DNA of 64,000 bases from Actinomadura madurae (lineage in GTDB: Bacteria > Actinomycetota > Actinomycetes > Streptosporangiales > Streptosporangiaceae): contig NZ_FOVH01000011.1 of assembly GCF_900115095.1 (NCBI RefSeq), positions 47,399 to 111,398 on the forward strand, written 5' to 3'. Positions 15,980 through 25,233 of the stretch are shown here, piece by piece; the first letter of the stretch is position 1, and every line of letters starts with the position of its first letter. The notes under the pieces are model-generated. The model was given only the letters and a program-made list of their open reading frames with translations. It searched no databases and was not told where the DNA came from. The translations under genes and the position numbers were made by a program.

Positions 15980-16453
15980 TCAGGAGCCGCTGCGGGTCTT
16001 GACGAACCACTGGGCGCGCTGGCCGTTCGGCTGGCGCGGTTGCAGCTTGCCGTAGATGACCACCTGCAGGGAGCCGCCGTTGGTGGCGACGACCTGCAGG
16101 GGGGCCTCGTCGTACTTGAGCGTGTCCCCGGTGTTGAGGGTGCCGTTGGTGAGCACCTTCCCGCCGGTGTCGGCGACGCGGACGACGACGTTCGTGGGCT
16201 GGCCGGTCACGCGGATCACCAGCGGGACCGTCGCCGTCGGCGATGTCGAGGCTGCGTTGCTGCTCGCGGGCGTCCTGGCACCGCTCTCGGAGGGCGAGGC
16301 GGCCGTCGACGGCCCCGAGTTCTCGGGCTCGCCTGAGATCGCGTTGACCAGAGCCATGCCGCCGACCACGAGAAGGGCCAAGGCGGCCACCACGGCCAAG
16401 GCCGCGATCAGTATGCGCGCGAGACCCCTAGGGTCCGACCGATGACGTCCCAC
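15980..16453 (-). CDS. Membrane-anchored protein with a RodZ-C/DUF4115-like domain
   Basis: 157 residues from GTG 16453. Residues 13-38 form a membrane helix (ILIAALAVVAALALLVVGGM), followed by a Ser/Thr/Pro linker (45-75) and a small strand-rich domain (VIRVTGQPTNVVVRVADTGG, then GDTLKYDEAPLQVVA and VVIYGKLQPRQPNG) that resembles the DUF4115 domain found at the outer end of RodZ. The basic N-terminus (GRHRSDPRG) suggests type II orientation with the domain outside. Its -10 box overlaps the last codons of the DedA gene, 9 nt upstream. Role unknown; cell-envelope function is likely. Confidence 0.65.
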   Translation of the reverse strand: MGRHRSDPRGLARILIAALAVVAALALLVVGGMALVNAISGEPENSGPSTAASPSESGARTPASSNAASTSPTATVPLVIRVTGQPTNVVVRVADTGGKVLTNGTLNTGDTLKYDEAPLQVVATNGGSLQVVIYGKLQPRQPNGQRAQWFVKTRSGS

Positions 16454-16459
16454 ATGGGG

Positions 16460-16465
16460 AGGTTA
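16460..16465 (-). promoter_or_regulatory. -10 box of the RodZ-C-like gene (leaderless)
   Basis: TAACCT on the minus strand, 6 nt before GTG 16453, overlapping the stop codon of the upstream DedA gene. Confidence 0.45.
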
Positions 16466-17188
16466 GCGATAACTGTCACCGCTGAGCGACGGACGTGACT
16501 CTTCGGGGCCATTCTTATTCGGACCCTGGTCCGCTTTGCGCCCCTTGAGGACCTCGCGAATGATCGGAATGACCGACAGGATCAGGATGACCGCGACGCC
16601 CGGCAGGATGTACTTCTCGATGTCAGGCACCTCGGAGCCGAGGAAGTGGCCGAGCAGGAACAGGCTGTCGGTCCACACGATGGCGCCGATGGCGTTCCAG
16701 ATGAAGAATTTTCGCGTGTCCATGCCGAGCATCCCGGCGAGCGGGTTCAGGAACGTCCGCACAATCGGGATGAACCGGGCGAGAACCACCGCCTTCGCGG
16801 GCCCGAACCGGTTGAAGTAGTACTCGGCCTTCTCCACCCACTCGTGCTTGAAGATCCGCGAGTCGGGTCTGTCGAAGAGCTTGCGGCCGTAGCGCGCCCC
16901 GAGGAAGTGGCCGAGCTGGGCGCCGGCGATCGCCGCGACCGGCCCCCCGATGAGCAGCCAGGGCAGCGACAGGGGCTGGAACTCCTGCCCGTTGACGGTC
17001 GAGACCGCCGTGAGGATCCCCGCCGTGAAGAGCAGCGAGTCACCCGGAAGGATGCAGCCGAACAGCAGTCCGGTCTCCGCGAAGATGATGGCGAGCACGC
17101 CGATCGTCGCGAACGTGCCGAAAAGCTGCAGCCACGCGGTGGGATGCAGCCACTCGGTGATATTGAGGGGAAGGGTCGTGAGATCCAC
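16463..17188 (-). CDS. DedA family membrane protein
   Basis: 241 residues with five to six membrane segments. The DedA/VTT core is visible: ETGLLFGCILPGDSLLFTAG (conserved P-G-D/E motif of re-entrant loop 1), GHFLGARYGRKLF, and FGPAKAVVLARFIPIVRTFL with NPLAGMLGM (the F-x-R-x-x-P-x-x-R motif of the family). DedA proteins act as lipid flippases or support membrane homeostasis. Starts at GTG 17188 with TACGCT 6 nt upstream (leaderless). Divergent from fba. Confidence 0.92.
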   Translation of the reverse strand: MDLTTLPLNITEWLHPTAWLQLFGTFATIGVLAIIFAETGLLFGCILPGDSLLFTAGILTAVSTVNGQEFQPLSLPWLLIGGPVAAIAGAQLGHFLGARYGRKLFDRPDSRIFKHEWVEKAEYYFNRFGPAKAVVLARFIPIVRTFLNPLAGMLGMDTRKFFIWNAIGAIVWTDSLFLLGHFLGSEVPDIEKYILPGVAVILILSVIPIIREVLKGRKADQGPNKNGPEESRPSLSGDSYR

Positions 17189-17194
17189 ACCGTG

Positions 17195-17200
17195 AGCGTA
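17195..17200 (-). promoter_or_regulatory. -10 box of the DedA gene (leaderless)
   Basis: TACGCT on the minus strand, 6 nt before GTG 17188. Confidence 0.5.
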
Positions 17201-17358
17201 CCTTTCCCCACGCTCCGATTAGGCGGGATACTGAGCGCGGACGGCATGCCCGACCCGGAAACCGTGTGACCTGGGCACTCACCTGGGTACTCGGACGACC
17301 GGGTGCAACCGCCCGGCCGGATGCCCGGCGGCACCCTGCGTATGAAAGGACGCTGACA

Positions 17359-18381
<1,023 letters not shown>

Positions 18382-18392
18382 GACGGCCGGAC

Positions 18393-18422
18393 CCGGGCCG
18401 GGCGGGCGACCGCCCGGCCCGG
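18393..18422 (+). terminator. Terminator hairpin after fba
   Basis: Perfect 13-bp arms CCGGGCCGGGCGG (18393-18405) and CCGCCCGGCCCGG (18410-18422) closed by a GCGA (GNRA-type) tetraloop, 11 nt after the stop codon. Confidence 0.8.
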
Positions 18423-18479
18423 CCGGGTTCCAGGGGACGCATTCCCTGAGCACGACATCGTTGTTTGATGAAACTCAGG

Positions 18480-18485
18480 TAGGGT
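18480..18485 (+). promoter_or_regulatory. -10 box of the HxlR gene (leaderless)
   Basis: TAGGGT, 6 nt, then GTG 18492. A GTTTGATGAAAC dyad lies just upstream (18464-18475) and may be the autoregulatory site. Confidence 0.5.
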
Positions 18486-18491
18486 CGGGGT

Positions 18492-18941
18492 GTGGCACTA
18501 CCCCGCACCTACGAGTCGCAGAACTGCTCGATCGCCCGCTCACTGGAGGTCGTGGGCGACCGGTGGACGCTGCTGGTGATCCGGAGCGCCTTCGAGGGCG
18601 TCCGGCGCTTCGACGACTTCCAGGACGTCCTGAGCGTGGCCCGCAACGTCCTCACCGACCGCCTCAACCGGCTGTGTGACGAGGGCATCATGCGCCGCGT
18701 CCCCTACCAGGTGCGGCCGGAGCGGTACGAGTACAGGCTCACCCGCAAGGGCGTCGAGCTGTGGCCGGCGATGATGACCCTGCTGATGTGGGGCGACCGC
18801 CACTACGCGCCCGAGGGCGCGCCGGTCATCATCGGTCACCGGGGCTGTGACGGCACGCTGACCAGGCAGTTCACCTGCTCGTCCTGCGGCTCCCACCTGG
18901 GCCCGGGCGACGTGGAGCCGCGCCCGGGCCCCGGCGCCTGA
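18492..18941 (+). CDS. HxlR family transcriptional regulator
   Basis: 149 residues. The HxlR winged helix spans residues 10-105: CSIARSLEVVGDRWTLLVIR, FDDFQDVLSVARNVLTDRLN, then YEYRLTRKGVELWP for the wing. The family's near-invariant N-terminal Cys (NCSIAR) is present; it is used as a redox or electrophile sensor in some members. The C-terminal 40 residues add CGSHLGPG and one more CxxC (CSSC), suggestive of a small metal site. Target unknown; the neighbouring genes fba and the GNAT gene are candidates only by proximity. Confidence 0.9.
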   Translation: MALPRTYESQNCSIARSLEVVGDRWTLLVIRSAFEGVRRFDDFQDVLSVARNVLTDRLNRLCDEGIMRRVPYQVRPERYEYRLTRKGVELWPAMMTLLMWGDRHYAPEGAPVIIGHRGCDGTLTRQFTCSSCGSHLGPGDVEPRPGPGA

Positions 18942-19023
18942 CCCCCTGTTCACGGAAAGCGCACGCACTTTTTGCCGGCCAATGAGTTGCGTCAAGCAAC
19001 CCAACTACGCTCCAATGGGTTTT

Positions 19024-19548
19024 ATGAAGCAACTCGATGTGCGCAGCGCCGCCCACATCGCCGCGACGCTCGACGACGTCCGGATCCGCCCGTACGGCCG
19101 GACCGACCGCGACCGCGTGCGGCGGATGTCGGACCGGCTGTCCTCCGCCAGCCTCTACACGCGCTTCTTCTCGGGCACGCCGCGGATCCCCGAGCACTAC
19201 GTCCGGCTGCTGGACGCCCTCGACCACTGGGACCGCGAGGCCCTCGTCGCCCTGGCCGACGGCGAGATCGCGGGCATCGCCGAGTACGCCCGCAACGCCG
19301 CGCAGCCCGGCCGGGCCGACCTCGCCGTGCTGGTGACCGACCCCTGGCAGCGCCGGGGGCTGGGCAGCGCCCTCGTCTCCTGCCTGTCCCGGCTCGCCGA
19401 GCGGCGGGGCATCCGCGAGTTCGACGCGGACGTCGTCCTCACCAACCGGGACGCGCTGCTGTTCGTCCGGCGCGGCTGGCCCGGCGTCCGCTCGACCAGG
19501 GACGGCGGAGCCGCGCATTTCCGGCTGCCGCTCCCCATCCCCGCGTGA
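19024..19548 (+). CDS. GNAT family acetyltransferase
   Basis: 174 residues from ATG 19024 (MKQLDVRSAAHIAATLDDVR). ATGs at 18982 and 19015 would extend it, but the longer N-terminus overlaps a likely promoter (TTGCGT/TCCAAT) and an inverted repeat GTTGC-GCAAC. The GNAT fold is clear: VRIRPYGRTDRDRVRRM, ADLAVLVTDPWQRRGLGSAL (motif A with the acetyl-CoA loop QRRGLG), and a C-terminal strand LLFVRRGWPG. Substrate unknown. Confidence 0.8.
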   Translation: MKQLDVRSAAHIAATLDDVRIRPYGRTDRDRVRRMSDRLSSASLYTRFFSGTPRIPEHYVRLLDALDHWDREALVALADGEIAGIAEYARNAAQPGRADLAVLVTDPWQRRGLGSALVSCLSRLAERRGIREFDADVVLTNRDALLFVRRGWPGVRSTRDGGAAHFRLPLPIPA

Positions 19549-19602
19549 TCGCGCGAAACGACCGGCCACGCCCCGGGTTGATCCGGGGCGGGCGAGCCCA
19601 CT

Positions 19603-19608
19603 TACGAT
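19603..19608 (+). promoter_or_regulatory. -10 box of the DUF3151 gene (leaderless)
   Basis: TACGAT, 7 nt, then ATG 19616. The box overlaps an upstream in-frame ATG at 19607, which argues against that codon as the start. Confidence 0.55.
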
Positions 19609-19615
19609 GACCCGC

Positions 19616-20029
19616 ATGACCCAGAACCTGCTCGGCGGCCCTCCTCCGACCGAACTGCCGGACAACACCGAGGCCCGCACGGCCCTGGAGAACGGCGTCG
19701 ACCCGTTCGAAGTCGCCGCGCGGCACCCGGACTACCCGGCCGCGTGGGCCGAGCTGGCCGACCGCGCCTTCGCCAAGGCGAGCGTCATCGACTCCTACGC
19801 GTTCGCCCGCACCGGCTACCACCGCGGCCTCGACCAGCTGCGCCGCGCCGGCTGGAAGGGCCACGGCCCCATCCCGTGGGAGCACGCGCCCAACCGCGGC
19901 TTCCTGCGCGCCCTGCACGCCCTCGGCCGCGCCGCCGCCGCCATCGGCGAGGACGACGAGGCCGAGCGCTGCAAGTCCTTCCTGCGCGACAGCAGCGCCA
20001 CCGCGGCCGACGAGCTCAGCTCCTCCTGA
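19616..20029 (+). CDS. DUF3151 protein
   Basis: 137 residues. It matches the conserved actinobacterial DUF3151 family (relatives of mycobacterial Rv0360c): NLLGGPPPTELP, then RHPDYPAAWAELADRAFA, YAFARTGYHRGLDQLRRAGW and the C-terminal GHGPIPWEHAPNRGFLRALH. Function unknown; in many actinobacteria it lies between fba and purA, as here. The last 14 nt overlap the end of the convergent FAD-binding gene. Confidence 0.9.
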   Translation: MTQNLLGGPPPTELPDNTEARTALENGVDPFEVAARHPDYPAAWAELADRAFAKASVIDSYAFARTGYHRGLDQLRRAGWKGHGPIPWEHAPNRGFLRALHALGRAAAAIGEDDEAERCKSFLRDSSATAADELSSS

Positions 20030-21476
20030 CCGGCACGGTCCTCGCGGCGTGCCGCGCCGCGAGGACCGATCGGGCCGCCCGGTGCGCCTGGACGGCGACG
20101 CCGGCGATGCCCGACACGATGAAGGGCCCGCCGGCGAGGTCGCCCGCCACGTGGATCCGCGGGTCGGGACGGCCGCCGACGACGAGCCGCCCGGTCTCCG
20201 GGTCCGCCACGAGGCCGCCGTCCGGATGCCGCGTCGCCCCCTGGCCGAGCAGGGACGAGACGAGCGGTCCGGCCGGTTCGGGGACCGCGTGCGGCGGCGG
20301 GTTCACCGCGTTGATCACGACGTCGGCGGTGCGCACCCCGGCCGCGTGGACGATGCGGAACCCGCCCCCGGCCTCGATCTTCTCGACCCCGGATACCGCG
20401 TCCAGCGTTCCGGCCTCGAACAGCTCCAGGAGCACGGCGGCGTTGAGGGGCACCATCGGCGACGCGAGGCTGGTGATCGTCCGGCCGAGGTCCACGCGGA
20501 GCCGCTCCCGGTCGCGCGCGCCGAGCAGCCGCCAGGCCACCGGGCCGGCGGTGTGCGCGGCCTCCTGCAGGATCCGGCGGCCGAGCTGGGGCGCGTCCAC
20601 CATGGCGAGCTGCTCGCGCAGGTTCGCGACCGGGTCCCGCCGCATCGCCGCGGCGATCCAGGCGGACAGCCCGTCCCAGCTCTCGCCGTGATCGGCCAGT
20701 TCCGCGCGGATCAGGCCGGCCAGCCGGTCCAGCGTGACCGGCCCGTCCGGCGACGGCAGGCGATCGGGTTTCAGGTGCCGGATGCCGGTGTCGGCCAAGC
20801 GCTGCCAGACCAGGGGGAGGGCTCCGCTGCGCGACACCAGGCTGATCCTGCCCGTGTGCCCCCGCGCGGCCAGCGACACCGCGACGTCGACCGCGGTCAG
20901 GCCCCCGCCGATCACGGCGACGTCACGGCCGGGCGGGATCCCATCCAGTGTCGACTCCAGCGGGTACGGGTCCGCGACAAAACCGGGCGCGCCCGCCAGC
21001 CCGTAGAGGTCCGGGGGCGTACCACCGCCGACGCAGAGCAGGACATGATCGACGATGTGCCGGCGGCCGTCCGAGGTTCGCACGACCGGGCGGGCCTCCA
21101 GCGACACCCCGGTCACAGCGGCCTGAACGACCTCCGTCCGGGCGAACCGGGCGAGCGCGGCCTCCGCCGTGTCCACCAGGTACCGCCCGTAAACGGCGCG
21201 CGGCGGGACCGGTGCACCGAGCCGCTCATCGAGGTAGGTCCCGGCGGGAGCCCTTTCACCGAGCCAGCGCGCGTGGTGGTCCCGGTCGCCGAACCGGATC
21301 GACATGATCTCCGGAGGGGCGTTGACGAGCACGGAATCGAGGTCGGGTCGATAGGGACGGCCGCGCCATGGCAGCGGCGCGGGGTCGAAGACGGTCACCG
21401 ATCGCACGTCCGAGGGGTCGAGGGCGTCCAGCAGGCCGACGGCCGCCGCACCCGCCCCGATGATGGCCAGATCCAT
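20016..21476 (-). CDS. FAD/NAD(P)-binding oxidoreductase (FAD_NAD_binding_9 type)
   Basis: 486 residues from ATG 21476. The N-terminal FAD-binding GxGxxA motif is IIGAGAAAVGLLDAL (residues 4-18), with a second dinucleotide motif VIGGGLTAVDVAVSLAARG (about 195-213) and a C-terminal IHVAGDLAGGPFIVSGIAGV that closes the flavin site. The layout matches PF13454-type proteins related to lysine/ornithine N-monooxygenases and adenylate-forming associated oxidoreductases. The substrate is unknown. Divergent from a LuxR regulator with a 10-bp-arm inverted repeat between; convergent and slightly overlapping with DUF3151. Confidence 0.82.
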   Translation of the reverse strand: MDLAIIGAGAAAVGLLDALDPSDVRSVTVFDPAPLPWRGRPYRPDLDSVLVNAPPEIMSIRFGDRDHHARWLGERAPAGTYLDERLGAPVPPRAVYGRYLVDTAEAALARFARTEVVQAAVTGVSLEARPVVRTSDGRRHIVDHVLLCVGGGTPPDLYGLAGAPGFVADPYPLESTLDGIPPGRDVAVIGGGLTAVDVAVSLAARGHTGRISLVSRSGALPLVWQRLADTGIRHLKPDRLPSPDGPVTLDRLAGLIRAELADHGESWDGLSAWIAAAMRRDPVANLREQLAMVDAPQLGRRILQEAAHTAGPVAWRLLGARDRERLRVDLGRTITSLASPMVPLNAAVLLELFEAGTLDAVSGVEKIEAGGGFRIVHAAGVRTADVVINAVNPPPHAVPEPAGPLVSSLLGQGATRHPDGGLVADPETGRLVVGGRPDPRIHVAGDLAGGPFIVSGIAGVAVQAHRAARSVLAARHAARTVPVRRS

Positions 21477-21517
21477 GCCGACGAGCCTCGCCGCCGGGCC
21501 GCGCCCGCCCCATCCCC

Positions 21518-21543
21518 CCGGTCCGGGAACCGGCCCGGACCGG
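21518..21543. promoter_or_regulatory. Inverted repeat between the FAD oxidoreductase and LuxR genes
   Basis: Perfect arms CCGGTCCGGG (21518-21527) and CCCGGACCGG (21534-21543) with a 6-nt spacer. It lies 42 nt upstream of the oxidoreductase start and 53 nt upstream of the LuxR start. A 26-bp dyad fits a LuxR-type dimer site. Confidence 0.45.
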
Positions 21544-21596
21544 AATCCCCCAAGTGAGGGGTTCGCGCGGCGCGTCCCGGAGGCAGACTTGATCCC

Positions 21597-22691
21597 GTGT
21601 TCGATCAACGGGAGCGGCGGGCCGTCCTCGACCGGGCGGCGGGCGCGCGGGACGCGTCCGGCCTGTTCGGCGGGGTGTCGGCGCGGCTCCGCCGGCTGGT
21701 GGGCTTCCAGGCGGCGGCGTGGTCGGCGACCGACCCGGAGACCGGGCTGATCACCGCGCCGATGCGGGTGGAGAACCTCGGGAGCGGCGACCAGTGCTTC
21801 ACCTACTGGGAGTGCGCGATCCTGGAGGAGACCGTCATACCGTTCCGCGAGCTCGCCCGTGCGGCGGTCCCGGCCGCAGGGCTCGCGGCGAGCACCGGCG
21901 GCCTCCCCGCGCGCAGCGCCCAGTACCGCAAGCTCCTCGGCCGCCAAGGGGTGGGCGACGAACTCCGTGCCGTCCTGCGCGCGGGCGGGCGCCCCTGGGG
22001 AGTCGTGAGCCTCTTCCGCGACAAGGGCCGACCTCCGTTCAATCCAGCCGAGATCTCCCTGGTCGCCGACCTTTCCGCACCGCTGGGCGACCGCCTGCGC
22101 GAACTCGCCCGGCCCGTCCGGACGCCGGCCCCCGGCAGGGAGCAGGATCCCGGGCTGATCCTGTTCGACCCGTCCGGGACGCCCATCTCGATCAACGACG
22201 AGGCGCGCCACCATCTGGAGCGCCTGCCCGACGGCCCGTCCACCCCGTCGCCGCTCGGCCCGGCCCTGCCGGTCTGGCTCGTCGGGACGGCCGCGCAGGC
22301 ACGCGCCGTCGCCGCCGGGCACGACCGCGGGGCGGCGCGCATCCGGATCCGCACCCGCGACGGCCAGTGGCTCGTCTGCCACGCCTCCTGCACCGACGGC
22401 CCCGGCGGCGCGCCCGGCCCCACGGCGGTGGTCGTCCAGCCCGCCGCCGGCTCCGACATGGCGCCCGTCATCGCGCAGGCGTACGGGCTGTCCGCCCGCG
22501 AGCTGGAGATCACCCAGCTCGTCGCGCGAGGGGTGACGACGGGCGGCATCGCCGCCGAGCTGGTGATCTCCCCGCACACCGTCCGCGACCACGTCAAGGC
22601 GGTCTTCGCCAAGACCGGCGTCTCCAGCCGCGGCGAGCTCGTCGCCCGGCTGTTCGCGGAGAACTACTGGCCGCGGCGCGCGGGGGCCTGA
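21597..22691 (+). CDS. LuxR-type regulator with GAF-like and PAS-like N-terminal region
   Basis: 364 residues from GTG 21597. The C-terminal 65 residues are a LuxR/FixJ helix-turn-helix: GLSARELEITQLVARGVTTG, GIAAELVISPHTVRDHVKAV, FAKTGVSSRGELVARLF. Residues 25-175 resemble a GAF domain (FQAAAWSATDPETGLITAPM...RAGGRPWGVVSLFRDKGRPP), and residues 190-280 a PAS-like fold (PGLILFDPSGTPISINDEAR). It therefore probably senses a small ligand or redox signal and controls the divergent oxidoreductase gene. The organisation without a receiver domain argues against classical phosphorelay control. Confidence 0.85.
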   Translation: MFDQRERRAVLDRAAGARDASGLFGGVSARLRRLVGFQAAAWSATDPETGLITAPMRVENLGSGDQCFTYWECAILEETVIPFRELARAAVPAAGLAASTGGLPARSAQYRKLLGRQGVGDELRAVLRAGGRPWGVVSLFRDKGRPPFNPAEISLVADLSAPLGDRLRELARPVRTPAPGREQDPGLILFDPSGTPISINDEARHHLERLPDGPSTPSPLGPALPVWLVGTAAQARAVAAGHDRGAARIRIRTRDGQWLVCHASCTDGPGGAPGPTAVVVQPAAGSDMAPVIAQAYGLSARELEITQLVARGVTTGGIAAELVISPHTVRDHVKAVFAKTGVSSRGELVARLFAENYWPRRAGA

Positions 22692-22713
22692 GCCGGGCCG
22701 GACCCGGCTCCGG

Positions 22714-22742
22714 TTTCCTTGCCGCCCGGGGCCGGGTACGCT
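22714..22742 (+). promoter_or_regulatory. purA promoter
   Basis: TTTCCT (22714-22719) and TACGCT (22737-22742) with a 17-nt spacer, giving transcription from about 22750 and a 60-nt leader. Unlike most promoters in the window this one is followed by a conventional ribosome binding site (AAGGAAA). Confidence 0.45.
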
Positions 22743-22753
22743 TTGATCGCAAG

Positions 22754-22787
22754 AGGCCCCTTCGCGCGCTTGCGGCGACCGGGGCCT
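22754..22787 (+). promoter_or_regulatory. Stem-loop in the purA leader
   Basis: AGGCCCC (22754-22760) pairs with GGGGCCT (22781-22787); inside it TCGC (22762-22765) can pair with GCGA (22775-22778). It starts a few bases after the predicted transcription start. Possibly an mRNA stabiliser or attenuator; no known riboswitch is recognised. Confidence 0.4.
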
Positions 22788-22810
22788 TCGTCGTGGGAAG
22801 GAAATGTGGC

Positions 22811-24094
22811 ATGCCTGCCATCGTTCTTGTCGGTGCCCAGTGGGGAGATGAGGGCAAGGGCAAGGCCACAGACCTGCTCGGCGGCGACGTCGACTACGTC
22901 GTCCGCTACCAGGGTGGCAACAACGCCGGTCACACGGTGGTCATCGGTGACAAGAGCTACGCGCTCCACCTGCTGCCGTCCGGGGTGCTGTCGCCCGACG
23001 TCGTCCCGGTGATCGGCAACGGCGTGGTGATCGACCCGGCCGTCCTGCTGCAGGAGATCGACGGGCTGCGGGACCGCGGCATCACCTGCGAGCGGCTGCT
23101 GATCTCGGCGAACGCGCACCTGATCATGCCCCACCACCGGGCCCTCGACAAGGTCACCGAGCGGTACCTCGGCAAGGCCCGGATCGGCACCACCGGGCGC
23201 GGCATCGGCCCCACCTATGCCGACAAGATCAACCGGATGGGCATCCGCGTCCAGGACCTGTTCGACCCGAACATCCTCACCCAGAAGCTCGACCTCGCCC
23301 TGCGCGAGAAGAACCAGGTCCTCACCAAGGTCTACAACCGGCGCCGCATCGACACCGGGCCGATCGTGCAGGAGTACCTGGCCTACGGCGAGCGCCTCAA
23401 GCCGTTCGTCGCCGACACCACGCTCGTGCTGAACAAGGCCCTGGACGACGGCAAGATCGTCCTGCTGGAGGGCGCCCAGGGCACGCTCCTGGACATCGAC
23501 CACGGCACCTACCCGTTCGTGACGTCGTCCAGCCCGACGGCGGGCGGCGCCTGCGCGGGCTCCGGTGTCGGCCCCACCAAGATCACCCGGGTGATCGGCA
23601 TCCTGAAGGCCTACACGACCCGGGTGGGCTCCGGCCCGTTCCCCACCGAGCTGCTGGACGAGCAGGGCGAGTACCTGCGCAAGACCGGCGGCGAGTACGG
23701 CGTGACCACCGGACGCGACCGGCGGTGCGGCTGGTTCGACGCCGTCATCGCCCGCTACGCCACCCGCGTCAACGGCATCACCGACTACTTCCTGACGAAG
23801 CTGGACGTCCTGTCCGGCCTGGAGCGCGTCCCGGTGTGCGTCGCCTACGAGGTCGACGGCGTCCGGGTGGACGAGCTGCCCACGACGCAGACCGAGTTCC
23901 ACCACGCCAAGCCGATCCTCGAATACCTGGACGGCTGGCGGGAGGACATCTCCGGCGCCAAGAAGTTCGAGGACCTCCCGGCGAACGCGCAGGCGTACGT
24001 CCGGTCATTGGAGGAGATGTCCGGCGCGCAGATCTCCGCGATCGGCGTCGGCCCGGGCCGCGACCAGACGCTTTCCCGCCGCTCCCTCATCTGA
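22811..24094 (+). CDS. purA: Adenylosuccinate synthetase
   Basis: 427 residues, the standard length. It converts IMP, aspartate and GTP to adenylosuccinate, the committed step to AMP. The GTP-binding P-loop GAQWGDEGKGKATD (residues 8-21) carries the catalytic Asp and the magnesium site; GNGVVIDP, STTGRGIGPTYADK-like RIGTTGRGIGPTYADK and the IMP-site VTTGRDRRCGWFDA are all intact. Start ATG 22811 with AAGGAAA upstream. purD and purB follow about 3-5 kb downstream in the same direction, but glycerophosphodiesterase and corA lie between. Confidence 0.97.
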   Translation: MPAIVLVGAQWGDEGKGKATDLLGGDVDYVVRYQGGNNAGHTVVIGDKSYALHLLPSGVLSPDVVPVIGNGVVIDPAVLLQEIDGLRDRGITCERLLISANAHLIMPHHRALDKVTERYLGKARIGTTGRGIGPTYADKINRMGIRVQDLFDPNILTQKLDLALREKNQVLTKVYNRRRIDTGPIVQEYLAYGERLKPFVADTTLVLNKALDDGKIVLLEGAQGTLLDIDHGTYPFVTSSSPTAGGACAGSGVGPTKITRVIGILKAYTTRVGSGPFPTELLDEQGEYLRKTGGEYGVTTGRDRRCGWFDAVIARYATRVNGITDYFLTKLDVLSGLERVPVCVAYEVDGVRVDELPTTQTEFHHAKPILEYLDGWREDISGAKKFEDLPANAQAYVRSLEEMSGAQISAIGVGPGRDQTLSRRSLI

Positions 24095-24148
24095 CTTCCG
24101 TTTCCTTTGACCTCACCCGTTCTCCACCGCCCGTTCGGTCGCGGACTG

Positions 24149-24154
24149 TAGCGT
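24149..24154 (+). promoter_or_regulatory. -10 box of the glycerophosphodiesterase gene (leaderless)
   Basis: TAGCGT, 7 nt, then GTG 24162. The box itself lies over the upstream in-frame GTG at 24153. Confidence 0.5.
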
Positions 24155-24161
24155 GCGTGCG

Positions 24162-24995
24162 GTGATCACTACCGTCGAGGTGCACGGGCATCGCGGGGCG
24201 CGCGGCCTCCGTCCGGAGAACACGCTGCCGGGCTTCGTCCACGCCCTCGACCTGGGCGTCGACGCCATCGAGCTGGACGTGGGCCTCACCGCCGACGGCG
24301 TGGTCGTCCTGAACCACGACCAGTCCCTCTCCCCGGCGAACCTGGCCGACACCGCCCCCGCCTGGCCGGACGACCCCGCCCACCCCTACGTGGGCAAGCC
24401 GATCCGCGAGCTGACCCTCGCCCAGCTCCGAACCGTGGACGCGGGCACCCTCTTCCGCCCCGCACCGATGCCGGGCACACGCATCCCCACCCTCGCCGAG
24501 GCATGCGCCCTGCTGGCCCCCACAACGGTCAAGCTCTCCGTAGAACTCAAAACAGACCCCACCTGGACCAACGAGGAAGTCGAGCTCTTCACAGCCGCCG
24601 TAGTGGCCGTCCTCGACCACCACGCCCTGACCCCCAGAGCCAGCCTCCTGGCGTTCGACTGGCGCGTCCTGACAGAGGCCCGCCGCCACTACCCCACCCT
24701 GGGCCGCGTCGCCCTCCTGGAACGCAAGACCCTCACCCCAAACACCACCTGGCTAGCAGGCCAGAACCCCCACGACCCCATAGCCACAGCCCAGGCCATA
24801 GGCGCGACGGCAATCTCCCCCGAACACGCCATAACCACCCCCGGCCTGATAGACGACGCCCACGACGCCGCCCTCCCCGTCATCGTCTGGACGGTCAACA
24901 CCCCCGAAGACATGACCCGCTTCATCAAGTACGGCGCAGACGCCATAGTCACCGACTACCCAGACCTTCTCCAATCCGTACTGGCGAGTTCCTGA
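24162..24995 (+). CDS. Glycerophosphodiester phosphodiesterase
   Basis: 277 residues from GTG 24162. It hydrolyses deacylated phospholipids to glycerol 3-phosphate and an alcohol. GDPD active-site motifs are clear: HGHRGARGLRPENTLPGF (catalytic His, Arg and Glu at residues 8-22), IELDVGLTADGVVVLNHD (second metal Glu/Asp and His), KLSVELKTD and the C-terminal VIVWTVNTPEDMTRFIKYGA. No signal peptide, so it acts in the cytoplasm. The last 70 codons use more A/T third positions than the rest. Confidence 0.93.
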   Translation: MITTVEVHGHRGARGLRPENTLPGFVHALDLGVDAIELDVGLTADGVVVLNHDQSLSPANLADTAPAWPDDPAHPYVGKPIRELTLAQLRTVDAGTLFRPAPMPGTRIPTLAEACALLAPTTVKLSVELKTDPTWTNEEVELFTAAVVAVLDHHALTPRASLLAFDWRVLTEARRHYPTLGRVALLERKTLTPNTTWLAGQNPHDPIATAQAIGATAISPEHAITTPGLIDDAHDAALPVIVWTVNTPEDMTRFIKYGADAIVTDYPDLLQSVLASS

Positions 24996-25073
24996 GCCTC
25001 CCTCGACAAAGGAGGGCGCCCCAGCGCCCGACGGCAGCGGCCGGACCCCCGGGCGCTTCCACCTCAGCCACCG

Positions 25074-25233
25074 CCGCAACCACGCAACGACATGAGGGCC
25101 GCGATCGCGTCCGAAGGCAGGTTCGAGCTTGCGAGAACCTGATCGCGAAGTGAGCCGCTAGGCGAGTCGGAGCGATGCCAGCGATCGCCCGCTTTGATCG
25201 ACGATGGAGGGCCGCCAGGCCCGAAGGAGGAGA
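25074..25233 (+). repeat. Structured intergenic repeat, copy A
   Basis: About 160 nt closely matching copy B (27963-28125) with only scattered changes. It contains three potential hairpins: CAGGTTC (25118-25124) with GAACCTG (25135-25141); GATCGC with GCGATC around 25141-25186; and GGGCC/GGCCC near 25209-25221. It begins 78 nt after the glycerophosphodiesterase stop and ends 1 nt before the corA stop codon. No known mobile-element ends or transposase are visible. Confidence 0.8.

Noticed and set aside
18982..19023. Longer start for the GNAT gene (ATG 18982 or 19015)
   Set aside because: The extra residues overlap promoter-like elements and an inverted repeat and do not resemble the family N-terminus; kept as an alternative only.
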